Assembly: GCA_910579785.1 (NCBI GenBank)
Contig: CAJTVJ010000012.1
Span: 1-42,776 of the forward strand
Source: an uncultured Christensenella sp.
Lineage (GTDB): Bacteria > Bacillota > Clostridia > Christensenellales > UBA3700
Length of the DNA stretch: 42,776 nucleotides
Direction: 5' to 3'
A program made the position numbers and the translations under genes. Below the pieces are notes generated by a model. The model had not been told where the DNA came from, searched no databases, and saw only the letters and a list, made by a program, of their open reading frames with translations. Numbering within the stretch: the first letter of the stretch is position 1; each line of letters opens with the position of its first letter. Shown in pieces: positions 14,466 to 23,328 of this stretch.

Positions 14466-14670
14466 AAGTAATGGTTGTTGACAAAATAAGTAATAACTTA
14501 TTTAACGTTAACGGGAATTTAATAAATTGTTGTCATTAAAATTTAATCAATGCAAACAACAAAATACTTAGAACTTTTTTTTAGATTGTATGATAAATAT
14601 GTCTCCTTTTGTTATTTGTATCTTTAAGGAGGCATTTAATTGCAACTGTGAAATAAACTAGTCTGGCTCG
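14466..14670. other. Gene-free A/T-rich stretch
   Basis: Holds an AAATAAGT/ACTTATTT hairpin (14484-14503), a CGTTAACG palindrome just after it, and a loose CTCCTT/AAGGAG pair near 14602-14630 in the minus-strand downstream region of the hexosaminidase gene. No clear terminator or gene is visible. Confidence 0.4.
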
Positions 14671-16242
14671 TTATTGCTTTTTTGAAAGCTTATTTGTGAC
14701 GCAAGCGTCGTCAATGAGATTGTGAAGTCCTTGCCAATGCAATACTCTGCGACCAAACCAAGCTTTTTGTGCAGCTCCTCTCAGTTTGTTGGGGTTTGCC
14801 ACTCTAAGCGGTCGGGATTTATATCCTTCGTGTTTAAGGAATTGCACTGTGAAGGCAAGGCGCTCTTCAAATTGAGGGTACGCGGTTTTTTCTTTTGACC
14901 ACATAGCTTCTGAAAGGGCGCACAGTCTTGGCAGGAGTCTGGCGCATGCGGTCTTGAAATTCGGCACGTATTCCGTCCAAAGCGACACCTCAACGCCAAG
15001 CATATTATCTCCGTAATCTTTTTGAATAGGATTGAATGAATATGCCTTTTTTAAATCAAGCATACCGTAGGGAAAGTCGAGGTATGTAAACGAGGAGTTG
15101 CTGACTATAAAGCCTTTGGAAGGTTGAAAACTTCTTTTGGCGTCGTTTTCTTTTGACGCGTCTATTTCGCCGCTCCAAAATTGCCAGACGGCATTCGGGT
15201 GGACGTCAATGTCGGCGTCAACGCCGTTCCACATCACGGGGATATATCCTTTGTCGACGATATATTCGCACAGCTTTTTCATAAAGTGACCTTGAAGAGC
15301 TTCTTCGTCTTTAAGCCCGTGCTTTTGCATTGTATCTTGGCAATTTTTGCAGAGCTGCCAACGGTGTCTGAATACTTCGTCGCCGCCTATGTGTATATAT
15401 TTGGTATTTTCTCCAAACATCTCGATCACCTCGTCAATTACGTCAAATGCAAATTGATACGTGCTTTCTTTTCCTGCGCAAAGGGGATCGTGTTTGACGC
15501 CCCAATGAGTGGCGACTTTGAGTTTTCTGTCAAAACATCCAAGGTGCGGATAGCAAGCCAATGCGGACTGAATATGTCCCGGCATATCTATCTCTGGGAA
15601 GACTTGGATGTTGCGTTGATTTGCATATGCGATTATCTCTTTTATATCCTCTTTCGTATAGTAACCGCCGTGCGGTTTGACGCCGAAATTGGTGTGCGAG
15701 CGTCTGCTTCCTTTTTGAGTAAGCAGTGGATATTTATCTATCTGTATGCGCCAGCCCTGGTCCTCGGTGAGATGCCAATGCAGCACGTTTATTTTATGCA
15801 GATAGCACAGGTCGATAATTTTAAAAACGTATTCTTTTTCAAAATAATATCTGCCCACGTCAAACAGCAAGCCGCGATGTTTTATATACGGTTCGTCTTT
15901 AATATTGCAATGCGGCAATTTGCCGTCATGATTAAAAATCAACTGTCTCAGCGAGCAAAAGGCATAACCAAGTCCTATTTGATTAGGGGCAGATACGTTG
16001 ATTCCGTTGACGTCAACGGTGATACAATATCCTTCTTCGTCTTGTACGTCGCATTGTTTGACGCTGTATCTAAGCACAGCGCCGCGATTGGCAGAAAATT
16101 CGACGCCGTACGTCTCGATTTTTTCTTTAAAATCATCAAATGCAAAGCATCTGTCGCCGACAGGCTGTAATACTTTGCAATCAAGAATGCCTTCTGTCAC
16201 TTTCGCGTATTTAGGATACGGTATAAGTTTTAATTCGTTCAT
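14671..16242 (-). CDS. Beta-N-acetylhexosaminidase, glycoside hydrolase family 20
   Basis: 523 residues from ATG 16242; the upstream ATG at 16269 has no ribosome site. After a small alpha/beta N-terminal domain (residues about 1-110), the catalytic barrel begins at KHRGLLFDVGRYYF. It carries the family's HWHLTEDQGWRI, FPEIDMPGH and HIGGDEVF, in which the adjacent Asp-Glu near residue 288 is the catalytic pair for substrate-assisted cleavage. It removes terminal GlcNAc or GalNAc from glycans. No signal peptide is visible, so it probably acts in the cytosol on imported sugars. It stands alone with its own promoter. Confidence 0.93.
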   Translation of the reverse strand: MNELKLIPYPKYAKVTEGILDCKVLQPVGDRCFAFDDFKEKIETYGVEFSANRGAVLRYSVKQCDVQDEEGYCITVDVNGINVSAPNQIGLGYAFCSLRQLIFNHDGKLPHCNIKDEPYIKHRGLLFDVGRYYFEKEYVFKIIDLCYLHKINVLHWHLTEDQGWRIQIDKYPLLTQKGSRRSHTNFGVKPHGGYYTKEDIKEIIAYANQRNIQVFPEIDMPGHIQSALACYPHLGCFDRKLKVATHWGVKHDPLCAGKESTYQFAFDVIDEVIEMFGENTKYIHIGGDEVFRHRWQLCKNCQDTMQKHGLKDEEALQGHFMKKLCEYIVDKGYIPVMWNGVDADIDVHPNAVWQFWSGEIDASKENDAKRSFQPSKGFIVSNSSFTYLDFPYGMLDLKKAYSFNPIQKDYGDNMLGVEVSLWTEYVPNFKTACARLLPRLCALSEAMWSKEKTAYPQFEERLAFTVQFLKHEGYKSRPLRVANPNKLRGAAQKAWFGRRVLHWQGLHNLIDDACVTNKLSKKQ

Positions 16243-16291
16243 ATTTTTCACCCGCTTTATTTTCTGCATATCAATTAAATGATTTAATAAT

Positions 16292-16320
16292 ATTATATCA
16301 AATTTTATACAGCAAGTAAA
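16292..16320 (-). promoter_or_regulatory. Promoter for the hexosaminidase gene
   Basis: Minus strand: TTTACT -35-like box (plus 16315-16320), 17 bases, TATAAT (plus 16292-16297). An alternative TTGACA lies a little further upstream but with poor spacing. Confidence 0.5.
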
Positions 16321-16402
16321 TACCTGTCAAAATAATAAGGCAGTTAAAATTTTTGAGTTATACATCAGCTGTCAATTATTAAATTAAAATTAAAAAAATA
16401 CA

Positions 16403-16431
16403 TTGACAAATATTCAAAAAGGGTTTACAAT
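16403..16431 (+). promoter_or_regulatory. Promoter for the membrane-protein gene
   Basis: TTGACA (16403-16408), 17 bases, TACAAT (16426-16431), about 100 bases before the start codon. Confidence 0.7.
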
Positions 16432-16532
16432 ACATAATGGTTATGCAATTTACATTTTGTTCTAAAAAGCAAATTACATAGTCAGGGACGGTATGTGTAT
16501 AGGAAAGAGAGAAACTTTTTTTGGAGGAAACA

Positions 16533-17498
16533 ATGAAATATTGGTGGGTATCTTTAACAATAATTGCCGTCGCTGCACTAATGGTACTATTCGCGTGGCT
16601 TTTGAGAAAAGACAGAAAGATCGGAATGATAGTATTAGTGGCAGTATCTTCGGTATTGCTGGTGTATAAGTCGATAAGATTCGGATTGCAAAGAGCAGAC
16701 CATAAATATCCCATAGAGTTTTCACACTTCTCGTATTTTATATTAGGCGCGACTATGGTGGCAGGCGTCAAGAAGATGCGACCGTTTGCAGGATTGTGCG
16801 CATTCATATCAGGACTTGCCTTTGTATTAGCGGGAATTTTTTCGCCTACGCCGATGATTGAGGACGCGGCTACAAAGTATAGTTGGATAGAAAGCACGTT
16901 GCAACATGAAACTTTGCTCTTCGGCGGATTGATGATAATATTTAATACGGACAGATACAACATAAAAGACGTATGGATATCCGTCATAGGCATTGCGGTG
17001 ATGTTTATTTTCTCCGCGCTTGTATATAAGAGAATTATTTATCCCGATTTAGCGGATAAAAATCATGACAACATGATAATAATATTTGTTATGAACGGCA
17101 CGATTTTAAAATATTTGATGCCGGCCGGCTCAACGGTGCCTGTGGCTTTGCGAGTCTTTACAATCATCGGCGAGATGATTTTGCTAGGATTGATACTTTG
17201 GTCGTTCTATTTGGTCAACAACAAATGTTATGACAAGAAGATCAAAAAATATCCCGACTTTGCAGGCAACAACGAAGAATACAGTCTTATCGCACTTGTC
17301 AAATTTATAGCTGCAAAGGTCAAAGCAAAGAAGGCTTTGCAGGCAGGAGATACTGCGGTGTTGCAAGGCGGTGACACGACGGCGGAGCCAACGCAAGATG
17401 CTCAACCAAGCGAGGTTACGCAACCGACGGCGGACGAAGCGGCAACTCCAAAAGAAGCAGCTTTTGCAGACGGGGAAGAAAGCCCAAAGACGGAATAG
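16533..17498 (+). CDS. Multi-pass membrane protein, possibly YwaF-like
   Basis: 321 residues with about seven hydrophobic helices between residues 3 and 225. A long soluble tail follows (about 235-321), rich in Ala, Thr, Glu and Pro and acidic at the end. The overall layout recalls the YwaF/TMEM164-type membrane family, but I see no decisive motif, so the function is unknown. ATG 16533 is preceded by GGAGG at five bases; a TTG at 16521 is inside the ribosome-site region. It is monocistronic between its own promoter and a terminator. Confidence 0.75.
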   Translation: MKYWWVSLTIIAVAALMVLFAWLLRKDRKIGMIVLVAVSSVLLVYKSIRFGLQRADHKYPIEFSHFSYFILGATMVAGVKKMRPFAGLCAFISGLAFVLAGIFSPTPMIEDAATKYSWIESTLQHETLLFGGLMIIFNTDRYNIKDVWISVIGIAVMFIFSALVYKRIIYPDLADKNHDNMIIIFVMNGTILKYLMPAGSTVPVALRVFTIIGEMILLGLILWSFYLVNNKCYDKKIKKYPDFAGNNEEYSLIALVKFIAAKVKAKKALQAGDTAVLQGGDTTAEPTQDAQPSEVTQPTADEAATPKEAAFADGEESPKTE

Positions 17499-17512
17499 AA
17501 TAGAGACGATTT

Positions 17513-17541
17513 AAAGACGGCAAATAAGCGCCGTCTTTTTT
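17513..17541 (+). terminator. Rho-independent terminator
   Basis: AAAGACGGC (17513-17521) pairs with GCCGTCTTT (17530-17538), followed by T residues. It closes the membrane-protein gene. Confidence 0.9.
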
Positions 17542-17575
17542 ACATAAAAAATTTCAAAAAATTTTTCAAAAATAA

Positions 17576-17605
17576 TTGACATAATCTAATATGCAGGCAT
17601 ATAAT
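17576..17605 (+). promoter_or_regulatory. Promoter for the T-box/asnB transcript
   Basis: TTGACA (17576-17581), 18 bases, TATAAT (17600-17605), just before the T-box leader. Confidence 0.75.
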
Positions 17606-17611
17606 CAAAAT

Positions 17612-17874
17612 AGAAAGTGAAGATTGAGAGAAGTAGTTGAAGTCTACTGCACACAGTGAATCGGGGACAGTGAAAACTCGATGGCAGCCTGCAATGAATA
17701 ACACTCATGAGCGCAAACCCAAATCGAAAGAGAGTAGGGGAGACGGGAAGGCCCGTTACAGCCAAAACTTTTGTCAGAAAGTAAAAGTGATTGATATAGC
17801 GTATCAATAAATTAGGTGGCACCGCGGATTGCAGCATTCGTCCTAAAATAAAGGATAGATGCTGTATTTTTTTT
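17612..17874 (+). promoter_or_regulatory. T-box riboswitch, probably asparagine-specific
   Basis: The leader has Stem I landmarks (GAGAGAAGTAG on the 5' side, an apical CGGGGACAGTG region, GAATAACACTCATGAGC on the 3' side), a Stem III-like GGGGAGACGGG/CCCGTTA, and the invariant T-box AGGTGGCACCGCGG (17814-17827). A terminator follows: GCAGCAT/ATGCTGT plus TCCT/AGGA, then eight T. Uncharged tRNA would pair with the specifier and with the TGGCACC-type bulge and stop termination. The likely specifier is AAC (Asn) at 17700-17702, flanked by GAA-T and A as usual. That fits asnB downstream. A second AAC at 17716-17718 is less well placed. Confidence 0.92.
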
Positions 17875-17888
17875 AGGAGGTGCATTTT

Positions 17889-19469
17889 ATGTGCGCAATA
17901 ATGGGGTATGACGGCAAGGACATAGCCGTCGAAGAGTTTAAAAAAGCTCTTGACGCAACGATTTCAAGAGGTCCTGACGACACAAAAGTTGTTGAGACTG
18001 AGACCGCGATTTTAGGTTTTCACAGACTTGCGATAATGGGATTGACAGACGAGGGTATGCAGCCTTTTGAAATGGACGGTGATATCTGCGTTTGCAACGG
18101 TGAAATATATTGTTTTAGACCTATCAAAGAAAAACTAAAAGCAAAATATACATTCAAATCAGACAGCGATTGCGAAATCATTTTGCCGCTATACAGGGAA
18201 ATAGGGCTTAAAATGTTTGAACAGCTTGACAGTGAATTTGCACTGGTGATTTATGACGGCAAAAAGCAAAGTTTGATAGCGGCAAGAGATCCGATAGGCA
18301 TAAGGCCGCTTTTTTACGGATATAGCAAGTCGGGTGTTATCGCATTCGCCAGCGAGGCAAAAAACCTCATGCCGCTGTGCGACAAAGTTATGCCATTTCC
18401 ACCGGGATATTATTATGCAGACGGCGCATTTGTCAGATACTGCGATATTACGGCAGTAGAGGGTTACGTCAAAGACGATATTGACACCATATGCACAAAA
18501 ATAAGAGAAAAACTTGTTGCAGGTATAGAAAAACGACTTGACAGCGACGCTCCGCTTGGCTTTTTGCTATCGGGAGGGCTTGACAGCTCGCTTGTGTGCA
18601 GCGTGGCGCAAAAGATACTCAAAAAGCCTATCAAAACTTTTGCAATAGGCATGAGTGAAGACGCGATAGATTTAAAGTATGCAAAGGAAGTCGCCGACTA
18701 CATAGGCAGCGACCACAGCGAGATAATCATTACCAAAGACGACGTGATAGGGGCGATAGACGAAGTCGTCAGAGTGCTTGAAAGTTTTGATATCACCACA
18801 GTAAGGGCAAGCGTAGGTATGTATTTGATATGCAAGGCGATCCACGAGAAGACCGACGTGAGGACATTGTTGACGGGCGAAATAAGCGACGAACTTTTTG
18901 GGTACAAATATACTGACTTTGCGCCGTCAGCGGAAGAATTTCAAAAAGAAGCCGTCAAGAGAATAAGCGAGATATATATGTATGACGTACTGCGCGCCGA
19001 CAGATGTATCTCCGCCAACTCGTTGGAGGCGAGAGTGCCGTTCGGCGATTTAGACTTTGTCAAATACGTGATGTCTATCGACCCGTCAAAAAAACTCAAC
19101 ACTTACAACAAAGGCAAGTATCTGCTGCGCAAAGCTTTTGAGGGTGACTACCTGCCAGATAGTATATTGTATAGAGAAAAAGCGGCGTTTTCCGATGCAG
19201 TAGGACATTCTATGGTCGATTATATCAAGGAGTATGCAGACACTCTTTACACTGACGAAGATTTCCAAGAGAAGCGTAAAAAGTATGCCGACCATGCAAT
19301 GCCTTTTACAAAAGAAAGCCTTATGTACAGAGAAATATTTGAAAAATATTATCCCCGTCAATCGCATATGATAGCAGATTTTTGGATGCCCAACAAATCT
19401 TGGAAAGGTTGCGACGTAGACGACCCGTCGGCGCGTGTGCTGTCTAACTATGGCGATTCCGGAAAATAA
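17889..19469 (+). CDS. asnB: Asparagine synthase, glutamine-hydrolysing
   Basis: Makes asparagine from aspartate, glutamine and ATP. The mature N-terminal nucleophile is Cys2 (MCAIMGYDG), and this fixes the start at ATG 17889 rather than an in-frame upstream codon; AGGAGG precedes it. The class II glutaminase domain (1 to about 190) includes GFHRLAIMG and CNGEIY. The synthetase domain carries the PP-loop SGGLDSS at about residue 228 and SLEARVPFGD near 377. 526 residues is normal. Transcription depends on the T-box upstream, so expression should rise when tRNA-Asn is uncharged. No terminator is obvious after the stop; a dispersed repeat begins six bases later. Confidence 0.96.
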   Translation: MCAIMGYDGKDIAVEEFKKALDATISRGPDDTKVVETETAILGFHRLAIMGLTDEGMQPFEMDGDICVCNGEIYCFRPIKEKLKAKYTFKSDSDCEIILPLYREIGLKMFEQLDSEFALVIYDGKKQSLIAARDPIGIRPLFYGYSKSGVIAFASEAKNLMPLCDKVMPFPPGYYYADGAFVRYCDITAVEGYVKDDIDTICTKIREKLVAGIEKRLDSDAPLGFLLSGGLDSSLVCSVAQKILKKPIKTFAIGMSEDAIDLKYAKEVADYIGSDHSEIIITKDDVIGAIDEVVRVLESFDITTVRASVGMYLICKAIHEKTDVRTLLTGEISDELFGYKYTDFAPSAEEFQKEAVKRISEIYMYDVLRADRCISANSLEARVPFGDLDFVKYVMSIDPSKKLNTYNKGKYLLRKAFEGDYLPDSILYREKAAFSDAVGHSMVDYIKEYADTLYTDEDFQEKRKKYADHAMPFTKESLMYREIFEKYYPRQSHMIADFWMPNKSWKGCDVDDPSARVLSNYGDSGK

Positions 19470-19474
19470 GCGGA

Positions 19475-19503
19475 TGAGATTTCTCAGCTGCGGTCGAAAT
19501 GAC
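19475..19503 (+). repeat. Dispersed repeat, copy 1 (short, forward)
   Basis: TGAGATTTCTC followed by CAGCTGCGGTCGAAATGAC. Shares both ends with the other copies but lacks most of the middle. Confidence 0.7.
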
Positions 19504-19588
19504 ATAGCTTATGTATTATGTGACGATTGTTAAGGATATGAAGCATTTGGAGAATGACGAAAGTTTGGCAAGTTGTACGCGATAATTA

Positions 19589-19628
19589 GTCATTTCGACC
19601 GAAGTGCAACGTAGCGGAGAAATCTCAA
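19589..19628 (-). repeat. Dispersed repeat, copy 2 (reverse)
   Basis: GTCATTTCGACCGAAGTGC followed by AACGTAGCGGAGAAATCTCAA, the reverse complement of the family. Copy 1 and copy 2 face each other across 85 bases that contain no gene. Confidence 0.75.
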
Positions 19629-19697
19629 TGAATTAAAAGCAATATACTGCCACTTCCAACTACTGTTTAAATGTCGAAAATTGTATTCAAAAAGGCA

Positions 19698-19726
19698 TTG
19701 ACAAAGGATAATGGCTGTGATAAAAT
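19698..19726 (+). promoter_or_regulatory. Promoter for the ferredoxin gene
   Basis: TTGACA (19698-19703), 17 bases, TAAAAT (19721-19726); AAAGGAG follows before ATG 19759. Confidence 0.8.
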
Positions 19727-19758
19727 AAACTTACAAAACATAAAAGGAGTGTTTTATT

Positions 19759-19929
19759 ATGGCATATGTAATAGGTGATGACTGCATCAAATGCGGCGCA
19801 TGCGCAGAGGGTTGCCCCGTAAGCGCAATATCGGAGGGAGATGACAAGTACGTTATCGACGCCGACGCTTGTATCAGTTGCGGATCTTGTGCGGCAGGAT
19901 GTCCTGTATCGACAATAAGCGAAGAATAA
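19759..19929 (+). CDS. 2[4Fe-4S] ferredoxin
   Basis: 56 residues, the classic clostridial size. Two CxxCxxCxxxCP motifs are present, CIKCGACAEGCP (9-20) and CISCGSCAAGCP (39-50), each providing ligands for one cubane cluster and one cysteine to the partner cluster. It is a low-potential electron carrier for enzymes such as pyruvate:ferredoxin oxidoreductase and hydrogenases. It has its own strong promoter and terminator, fitting an abundant protein, and suggests an anaerobic host. Confidence 0.96.
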   Translation: MAYVIGDDCIKCGACAEGCPVSAISEGDDKYVIDADACISCGSCAAGCPVSTISEE

Positions 19930-19930
19930 A

Positions 19931-19958
19931 AAAGACGCCGTTCAGACGGCGTTTTTTT
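19931..19958 (+). terminator. Rho-independent terminator after ferredoxin
   Basis: ACGCCGT (19935-19941) pairs with ACGGCGT (19946-19952), with an A-run before and a T7 run after. Confidence 0.93.
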
Positions 19959-20120
19959 ATGAGCTTTTGCGACTTAAAGTGTTTGAGAAAACAATTTAGG
20001 TCGCAATTTATGAAATTGGGCATTTGCAGTAAATAAAATAAATGCAAAAAATTTTACATTTTTCTTTTAATTTTATTTATTATATGCTAAAATAAAAAAG
20101 CATAGGCATTTGGAGGACAA

Positions 20121-21032
20121 ATGAAAAGAGATTTTTTGACGATGGAGCAAGTCGACGTCGCCGACATAACTCAACTCTTGAAGAGAGCGGAGTTTATGGA
20201 AAGCAGTATATCCGGTCAGGATAAGTCGCTTGATATACTCAAAGGAAAGAGCATTGTCACGTTGTTTTATGAAAATTCCACTCGCACAAGATGTTCGTTT
20301 GAACTTGCAGGCAAGTATCTCGGCGCGCAGTGCGTGGGAATAACCACAAGCGGATCGAGCGTCAAGAAGGGAGAAAGCCTGATAGATACGGCTATCACGC
20401 TTGACAGTATGAAAGCCGACGCGATAGTGATAAGACATTCCGTCGCCGGCGCGCCTGCGCTGATTGCCAAGCACGTCAAAGCAAGCGTGATAAACGGCGG
20501 AGACGGTATGCACGCGCATCCCACGCAAGCTCTTCTTGATATGTATACTATGCAAAAGACCTTCGGCACGCTCAAAGGCTTGGAAGTCGCTATCATAGGC
20601 GACGTCAAACACTCCCGCGTCGCGCAGAGCAACATCGTAGGACTTTCAAAAATGGGAGCCAAGGTCAAGATATTTGCGCCTGCAACGTTGAGACCGCATG
20701 GAATAGAGAATCAACCCTGCGCCGTATGTAGAAATGCAGAAGAAGCTTTTCGCGGCAGCGACGTGATAATGGGATTGAGGATACAGCTGGAAAGACAGCA
20801 AAAGGGACTTTTTCCAAGCGCTGAGGAGTACAACAGGTTTTATGGCATTACCGCCGAGAGAATGGCGATGTGCAACAAGGGGGCGATAGTAATGCACCCG
20901 GGACCTGCCAACAGAGGTATCGAGATAGATTGCGACGTACTTGACAGCCCGATGTGTCTCAAAGACTATCAGGTGACAAGCGGAGTCGCAACGAGAATGG
21001 CGCTTCTTGAATGGGCGACAGCAGGCAGATAA
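20121..21032 (+). CDS. pyrB: Aspartate carbamoyltransferase catalytic subunit
   Basis: First committed step of pyrimidine synthesis: carbamoyl phosphate plus aspartate to carbamoyl aspartate. 303 residues. STRTR (about 53-57) binds carbamoyl phosphate, HPTQALLD (about 134) and HPGPANRG (about 261) complete the site. GGAGG stands before ATG 20121. It opens an operon with pyrC, pyrF, pyrK, pyrD and pyrE. No pyrI regulatory subunit or pyrR is present in the window, and I see no PyrR-type attenuator in the A/T-rich leader. Arginine codons are AGA/AGG in 13 of 16 cases, unlike glnN. Confidence 0.96.
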   Translation: MKRDFLTMEQVDVADITQLLKRAEFMESSISGQDKSLDILKGKSIVTLFYENSTRTRCSFELAGKYLGAQCVGITTSGSSVKKGESLIDTAITLDSMKADAIVIRHSVAGAPALIAKHVKASVINGGDGMHAHPTQALLDMYTMQKTFGTLKGLEVAIIGDVKHSRVAQSNIVGLSKMGAKVKIFAPATLRPHGIENQPCAVCRNAEEAFRGSDVIMGLRIQLERQQKGLFPSAEEYNRFYGITAERMAMCNKGAIVMHPGPANRGIEIDCDVLDSPMCLKDYQVTSGVATRMALLEWATAGR

Positions 21033-21048
21033 AAAAGGAGAAGATGAT

Positions 21049-22305
21049 ATGTCGTTACTTATCAAAAATTGTTTTATCGGTAAAGAAAAGAAAGACGTAG
21101 CAATACAGGACAACAGGATCGTCAAGATAGGCGAGGGCATTAAGGGCGAGTATGACGAGGTGTATGACGCAAAAGGTTTGACTGCGTTGCCTGCGTTTAT
21201 AGATATGCACACGCATTTGCGAGAGCCGGGGCTTGAATATAAAGAAGATATTGCCAGCGGCAGCGCGGCGGCAGTGGCAGGAGGCTTTTCCGCCGTGTGC
21301 TGTATGCCCAATACCAAGCCTGTGACAGACAATAGATATATCGTCAAGTATATCGTCGACAGAGCAAAAGAGGTAGACCTTGCCAAGGTATATCCTATCG
21401 GCGCGATTACCGTCGGTCTCAAAGGCGAGACGATGGCGGAGATGGGCAGTATGCAAGAGGCGGGCGCGATAGCTATGAGCGATGACGGTCAACCTGTGAC
21501 CACGGCGCAGATGATGAGACTTGCGCTTGAATATGCAAAAGACTTCGACTTGCTTTTATGTTCGCACTGCGAAGAAAAGTCTTTGATAAACGAAGGCGTT
21601 GTCAACGAGGGCGAAAACGCGACTAAGGCAGGACTTAAAGGCATACCGTCAAGCGCGGAAGATATAATGATCGCAAGAGAGATAATCCTTGCGCAAATGC
21701 TTGACACCAAAGTGCATATTTGCCACGTCAGCACCGCAAGCGGAGTGCAGCTGATAAGAGAGGCAAAGGCGAGAGGCGTCAAGGTATCTTGCGAGACGTG
21801 TCCGCACTATATTGCAGGTACTGACGCGCTTATACTTGATTATAATACCAATTCCAAGGTCAATCCTCCTCTTCGCAGCGAAAAGGACAGGCTGGCGATA
21901 TTGGCAGGCATTGCCGACGGCACGATAGACGTCATCGCCACCGACCATGCGCCGCACCATTATGAGGATAAGAACGTAGATTTTTCGCAAGCTGCCAACG
22001 GCATAAGCGGATTGGAGACCGCCTTTGCGCTGTCATACACCTATCTTGTGGATAGCAAAGTAATATCGTTGGACAAGCTGGTCGAAGTGATGAGCGAAAA
22101 GCCTGCAAAACTGCTGGGATTGGAGAGCGGTTGTTTGAAAGAGGGCGGACTTGCCGATATCGCGCTTGTCGATTTGAATAAGACGTATAAGATAAATTCC
22201 GCCGAGTTTAAGTCAAAGGGAAAGAATACTCCGTTTGACGGCTGGCAGGTAAAGGGCAAGGTAACGGCGACCGTGGTCGAGGGCAAGATAAAATACAAGG
22301 CGTAA
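21049..22305 (+). CDS. pyrC: Dihydroorotase
   Basis: Closes carbamoyl aspartate to dihydroorotate. 418 residues, type I (long) dihydroorotase. The zinc site is seen in MHTHLREPG, the later histidines in LCSHCEEK and CHVST, and the catalytic aspartate in IATDHAPHH. SDDGQPV is typical. ATG 21049 was chosen because AAGGAG lies eight bases upstream; the longer frame starts inside pyrB. It is 16 bases after pyrB. Confidence 0.96.
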   Translation: MSLLIKNCFIGKEKKDVAIQDNRIVKIGEGIKGEYDEVYDAKGLTALPAFIDMHTHLREPGLEYKEDIASGSAAAVAGGFSAVCCMPNTKPVTDNRYIVKYIVDRAKEVDLAKVYPIGAITVGLKGETMAEMGSMQEAGAIAMSDDGQPVTTAQMMRLALEYAKDFDLLLCSHCEEKSLINEGVVNEGENATKAGLKGIPSSAEDIMIAREIILAQMLDTKVHICHVSTASGVQLIREAKARGVKVSCETCPHYIAGTDALILDYNTNSKVNPPLRSEKDRLAILAGIADGTIDVIATDHAPHHYEDKNVDFSQAANGISGLETAFALSYTYLVDSKVISLDKLVEVMSEKPAKLLGLESGCLKEGGLADIALVDLNKTYKINSAEFKSKGKNTPFDGWQVKGKVTATVVEGKIKYKA

Positions 22306-22388
22306 TAATTTAAAAGCTCATGTATTCTGCGCAGACAAGCTTAGACGTCTGCGAGATAATCAAAAGAATTATATCAAAGGAGAAATAT

Positions 22389-23294
22389 ATGATAATCGAC
22401 AGACTTATTGACAAAATCACACTCACCGACAATCCGTCGGTAATAGGACTTGACACGTGCATAGACTATTTGCCGGAGGAAATGAAGTCAAAATGCGTGA
22501 CTTTGGAGGAGACTTGCAAGCAGATAAAGAAGTTCAATTTTGACCTTATTGACACTCTCAAAGACGTGATACCGGCAGTAAAGGTGCAGGTGGCGTATTA
22601 CGAGATGTACGGAGTCGAGGGAATGATAGCTTTCCGCGATACTATAAAGTATGCAAGGGAGAACGGGCTCTTTGTTATAGCCGACGTAAAACGCAACGAC
22701 ATCGGATCCACTGCAAGCGCGTATAGCAAGGGATATATAGGCAAGACTACGCTTGCCGACGGCAGCAAGGTCACGCCGTTTGAGAGCGATTTTATCACAA
22801 TCAACGGATATTTGGGCAGCGACGGTATATTGCCTTTTGTCGCAGACTGCAAGGAGTATGACAAGGGAGCCTTCGTGCTTGTAAAGACGTCCAATCCCAC
22901 AAGCGGTGAGTTGCAGGACAAGACTATGGACAACGGCAAGACGCTTTATGACAATATGGCGACTTTGGTCGACGGTTGGGGCGGCGAGCTTATAGGAAAG
23001 TACGGATACAGCAGTATCGGCGCGGTCGTCGGCGCAACGCATATGGAGCAGGCGAAACTCATTCGCAAGGCGCACCCGAATACGTTTTTCCTCATTCCCG
23101 GATATGGCGCGCAGGGCGGCAAAGCCGAAGACTTGGCGGTATGTTTTGATGGCGGTATAGGCGGTATAGTCAACTCGTCGAGGGGCATACTATGCGCGTA
23201 TAAGAAAGACGCTTACAGAGGACTTGATTATAAGGCTGCCGCGCTCAAAGCCTCGATTGATATGCAAAAAGACATATCAAAGTGCATAAAGTGA
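22389..23294 (+). CDS. pyrF: Orotidine 5'-phosphate decarboxylase (long, type 2)
   Basis: Final step to UMP. 301 residues, the longer family form. The catalytic Lys-Asp array is in FVIADVKRNDIGST (about residues 98-111), and the phosphate-binding loop lies near the GYGAQGG segment. AAAGGAG stands before ATG 22389; the upstream frame from 22320 lacks a ribosome site. The 83 bases after pyrC are the largest gap in the early operon but contain no terminator. Confidence 0.94.
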   Translation: MIIDRLIDKITLTDNPSVIGLDTCIDYLPEEMKSKCVTLEETCKQIKKFNFDLIDTLKDVIPAVKVQVAYYEMYGVEGMIAFRDTIKYARENGLFVIADVKRNDIGSTASAYSKGYIGKTTLADGSKVTPFESDFITINGYLGSDGILPFVADCKEYDKGAFVLVKTSNPTSGELQDKTMDNGKTLYDNMATLVDGWGGELIGKYGYSSIGAVVGATHMEQAKLIRKAHPNTFFLIPGYGAQGGKAEDLAVCFDGGIGGIVNSSRGILCAYKKDAYRGLDYKAAALKASIDMQKDISKCIK

Positions 23295-23328
23295 TAATCT
23301 AAAATTTGATAAAATATAAGAGGATATA

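Noticed and set aside
7497..14470. A novel defence island
   Set aside because: The genes are a relaxase, recombinase, IS, regulators and a DprA fragment, mostly broken; no effector pair typical of a defence system is intact.
15181..16170. Long plus-strand frame of 329 codons
   Set aside because: It is the antisense shadow of the GH20 gene, with no ribosome site and no recognisable protein.
19475..19628. Small RNA gene or terminator made by the facing repeats
   Set aside because: Sequence is shared with many intergenic sites, so it is treated as a repeat family; no promoter is visible for it alone.
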